From positions 1 through 22,629 of the forward strand of contig CAQOWG010000013.1 in assembly GCA_948851665.1 (NCBI GenBank): 22,629 bases of DNA. Direction: 5' to 3'. Below the pieces are notes generated by a model that worked only from the letters and a program-made list of their open reading frames with translations, was not told the origin of the DNA and made no database searches. Both the position numbers and the translations under genes were made by a program. This DNA comes from an uncultured Candidatus Saccharibacteria bacterium. GTDB lineage: Bacteria; Patescibacteriota; Saccharimonadia; Saccharimonadales; Saccharimonadaceae. Positions 21,278 to 22,629 of the stretch are shown here, piece after piece (position 1 is the first letter of the stretch; every line of letters begins with the position of its first letter).

Positions 21278-21484
21278 TTATTTTGCCGTTTTCTTGGCTG
21301 GACCGCGACGAGAAATCCGACCACCCTTCGCACCAGCGATGCGAGCGAGTGCCGGGTTCGCAGCGAACCCACCAGTATGACCCATCTGACCGCCCTTGCG
21401 ACCGATGTTAGAGTAAAACTCTTTGCCATACTTAGCACGGTTAGTTTGTGCGGCTTTGAGACCGCCAGCTTTCGTACCAGACAT
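21278..21484 (-). CDS. KGG-repeat stress-type protein
   Basis: 68 aa, Gly/Lys/Ala-rich and basic: MSGTKAGGLKAAQTNRAKYG, then IGRKGGQMGHTGGF, ending in RIAGAKGGRISRRG. The KGG-type repeats (KAGG, RKGGQ, AKGGR) and the KYGKEFYSNIG block match the small con-10/YciG-like general stress proteins, which are widespread and often highly expressed in Saccharibacteria; their molecular role is not established. A purine-rich AGAGAGAG precedes ATG 21484. Strong promoter TTGACA-17-TAGAAT upstream. Confidence 0.9.
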   Translation of the reverse strand: MSGTKAGGLKAAQTNRAKYGKEFYSNIGRKGGQMGHTGGFAANPALARIAGAKGGRISRRGPAKKTAK

Positions 21485-21548
21485 CTTAGCTCTCTCTTTC
21501 TGCCCACCATTTAACTAATAAACACCATCAATATTCGATGTTACTACC

Positions 21549-21577
21549 ATTCTAGCATACCGCTTCAGTTTTGTCAA
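21549..21577 (-). promoter_or_regulatory. Promoter of the KGG protein gene
   Basis: TTGACA (21572-21577), 17-nt spacer, TAGAAT (21549-21554) on the minus strand, 65 nt before the start codon. Confidence 0.8.
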
Positions 21578-21653
21578 TAGTTTTTTTGCTTAATTTTACA
21601 TTTTGCAACTTTTATTCCATTTTCGGTAAATCATACCCCTGTCACATGTTTCT

Positions 21654-21812
21654 TTGACTTGATATATAGAATATGATAAAACAACGATACCAGCCCATAG
21701 ATAGAAATTCTACAGGAATGATCTCTCCTTCTTCCGCCGAAGATGCCGTCCCTTATAACGGTCCTATCGTTCCTTAATTTCTCCACCACCCGCTTCGGCG
21801 GGTTTCTTTTTT
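21654..21812 (+). ncRNA. Possible small transcription unit
   Basis: TTGACT (21654-21659) is followed by AT-rich -10 candidates near 21672-21682, and a clean terminator closes the unit (21789-21812). A 34-codon ORF runs from ATG 21673 to TAA 21777 (MIKQRYQPIDRNSTGMISPS...), but it starts at or before the expected transcription start and has no ribosome site. I lean to a short RNA or a leaderless peptide, at low confidence. Confidence 0.3.
21789..21812 (+). terminator. Rho-independent terminator
   Basis: CCCGC-TTCG-GCGGG followed by TTTCTTTTTT: 5-bp GC stem, TTCG tetraloop and T run on the + strand. Confidence 0.85.
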
Positions 21813-21933
21813 GCAGACTTTTCCACCGCCTGTGCAAAACTTTCATATCCTTTATCCGCCTGGTGATATATTAAATGCCAACCTCTCTCTTGACGACGAC
21901 CGATAATTCTTATGTCAAGGCTCATCAAAATGC

Positions 21934-21962
21934 TTGACTTTGTTCGGTTTACACGCTACAAT
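21934..21962 (+). promoter_or_regulatory. Promoter of a candidate small RNA
   Basis: TTGACT (21934-21939), exactly 17-nt spacer, TACAAT (21957-21962). Confidence 0.7.
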
Positions 21963-21968
21963 AGAAGC

Positions 21969-22035
21969 AATTCGGGCAAAACCACTGCGAGGTTGCCTGA
22001 ACCCACCAAAATCGCCCGTCACAGGGCGTTTTTCT
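21969..22035 (+). ncRNA. Candidate small RNA of about 67 nt
   Basis: A good promoter ends at 21962 and a terminator (CGCCC 22013-22017, GGGCG 22024-22028, T run) ends at about 22035, with no ORF between. Inside, TTCGGGCAA (21971-21979) pairs with TTGCCTGAA (21993-22001) over 9 bp with one G-U. Two hairpins with an A-rich single-stranded linker (ACCCACCAAAAT) is a common small-RNA layout. It matches no RNA family I recognise. Confidence 0.55.
22013..22035 (+). terminator. Terminator of the candidate small RNA
   Basis: CGCCC-GTCACA-GGGCG followed by TTTTTCT on the + strand. Confidence 0.8.
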
Positions 22036-22040
22036 GTTAG

Positions 22041-22313
22041 CTAGCCCAATATATTACTGATAGACTTACCAAACCCGCAGCGCAGCGCAAAGCCGGCGCC
22101 ACGGAAATTGATAATTTGGGCGTAGACAACGCCGGTCCACGTATCCAGGTAGCGCCCGTAGGTAGCGGATCCAGCCGTATTAGACCACCAGTAGCCAACC
22201 GTCGTACGCTCGCGGAGGTAGCCGTAGGAACGGTGGTAGTAGCCAGTACGCAGGAACTGGAGAGGCCATTCATTAATACGATTGTAGTTGGGGGTGCTGG
22301 CGGAAAGCAGGCA
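22041..22313 (-). pseudogene. Orphan FISUMP C-terminal cassette 2
   Basis: The minus-strand frame is open between TAG 22314-22316 and TAG 22041-22043 (90 codons) without a proper start. It reads NYNRINEWPLQFLRTGYYHR, then SYGYLRERTTVGYWWSNTAG, SATYGRYLDTWTGVVYAQ and IINFRGAGFALRC, then GFGKSISNILG. That is the C-terminal end of a FISUMP domain, homologous to cassette 1, followed by a divergent tail. The first 57 bases from GAATGG are identical in both. No promoter or ribosome site is evident; the candidate small RNA runs against its 3' end. Confidence 0.75.
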
Positions 22314-22337
22314 CTAACACAAAATAACAGACAACAG

Positions 22338-22367
22338 AAAATCCCACTACGTCCGTAGTGGGATTTT
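22338..22367 (-). terminator. Terminator of the tRNA-Ile/tRNA-Ala unit
   Basis: Perfect 13-bp stem AAAATCCCACTAC with its complement around GTCC, directly downstream of the tRNA-Ala CCA on the minus strand, ending in TTTT. Confidence 0.85.
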
Positions 22368-22369
22368 CA

Positions 22370-22446
22370 TGGTGGAGTAACAGGGATTCAAACCCTGGAC
22401 CTCCGCCTTGCAAAGGCGGCGCTCTAATCAGCTGAGCTATTACCCC
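22370..22446 (-). tRNA. tRNA-Ala(TGC)
   Basis: Acceptor GGGGTAA with TTACTCC, including the G3-U70 pair that marks tRNA-Ala. Anticodon stem CCGCC/GGCGG around TTTGCAA (anticodon TGC). Discriminator A 22373; CCA encoded at 22370-22372. Confidence 0.96.
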
Positions 22447-22450
22447 TTGC

Positions 22451-22527
22451 TGGTGGGGATATGTGGACTTGAACCACAGACCTCGTCATTATCAGTGACG
22501 CGCTCTAACCAGCTGAGCTATATCCCC
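22451..22527 (-). tRNA. tRNA-Ile(GAT)
   Basis: Acceptor GGGGATA with TATCCCC, anticodon GAT in CTGATAA, T-arm GGTTCAAGTCC, discriminator A 22454, CCA encoded at 22451-22453. It lies 4 nt upstream of tRNA-Ala, and both share a promoter and terminator. Confidence 0.96.
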
Positions 22528-22536
22528 ATTCCTTTC

Positions 22537-22565
22537 ATTTTACCCCAACTTGACACAAAAATCAA
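22537..22565 (-). promoter_or_regulatory. Promoter of the tRNA-Ile/tRNA-Ala unit
   Basis: TTGATT (22560-22565), 17-nt spacer, TAAAAT (22537-22542) on the minus strand, 9 nt before tRNA-Ile. It shows that the pair is not part of a longer rRNA transcript here. The last 60 bases of the window show nothing I can name. Confidence 0.65.
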
Positions 22566-22629
22566 GACTACTTCCGGTTCATTATAACTATTTAGAACAA
22601 CATGTAAAAATGTAGTTGGTTACATTGTA

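Noticed and set aside
21631..21846. 71-aa minus-strand open frame
   Set aside because: It runs through a strong + strand terminator, has no ribosome site, and has a composition unlike a protein-coding gene here.
1..22629. CRISPR arrays, rRNA genes, transposases, reverse transcriptase
   Set aside because: No regularly spaced direct repeats, rRNA signature, DDE transposase or RT (YxDD) motif was found on either strand by reading.

Overview
The window looks like a stretch of a small-genome Patescibacteria (CPR) chromosome, most likely Candidatus Saccharibacteria (TM7) or a relative. The grounds are a short IF-2 of 594 aa, a four-repeat S1, a small KGG-repeat protein, FISUMP-type secreted proteins, genes with almost no 5' leader, and strongly C-rich, G-poor composition on the + strand in host genes of either orientation. 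There is no 16S gene here, so this placement is inference. UGA acts as an ordinary stop.

Host left part (1-6598): a secreted FISUMP protein open at the left edge (-), tRNA-Arg(TCT) (-), a 146-bp nested palindrome, a single-pass Ala/Pro-rich membrane protein (-), infB (-), and glyA (+). After glyA comes a hairpin that would have been the terminator of tRNA-Asn before the island inserted.

Integrated element (6599-14980, about 8.4 kb): an integrative plasmid-like island in the 3' end of tRNA-Asn(GTT). It carries a coiled-coil membrane protein, an HTH/Cys-rich protein, a (-) strand pair of tiny genes, a type II restriction-modification operon (C5 methyltransferase broken by an in-frame amber codon, overlapping a PD-(D/E)XK-like nuclease) with an elaborately structured leader, an unknown protein with its own promoter, a replication cluster (51-aa ORF, SpoVG-like protein, gene II-like Rep), and a large serine recombinase. 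The recombinase runs into the tRNA and stops there after LPGLDSNQ. The lost 3' end of its gene (37 codons) lies at the opposite end of the island, at 6599-6721, in register with a shared 9-bp core (TGGCTCCCC = GGGGAGCCA of the tRNA). Integration therefore appears to swap the recombinase C-terminus, 544 aa in the circle and 513 aa when integrated.

Host right part (15047-22629): an orphan FISUMP C-terminal cassette, a DUF2726 membrane protein (+), rpsA (-), an 1160-aa cell-wall-anchored protein with NPCBM, transglutaminase-like and F5/8C regions (-), a small HExxH metallopeptidase (-), a KGG protein (-), two candidate small transcription units (+), a second orphan FISUMP cassette (-), and tRNA-Ala(TGC) and tRNA-Ile(GAT) (-). 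The two cassettes share 57 identical bases and then diverge sharply, mainly at codon positions 1 and 2, as expected for variable regions of a C-type-lectin-like surface protein (diversity-generating retroelement or cassette donor). No reverse transcriptase is in the window.

The most notable items are the integration-dependent recombinase C-terminus, the methyltransferase leader with three sets of competing pairings including one over the start codon, and the hypervariable FISUMP cassettes.
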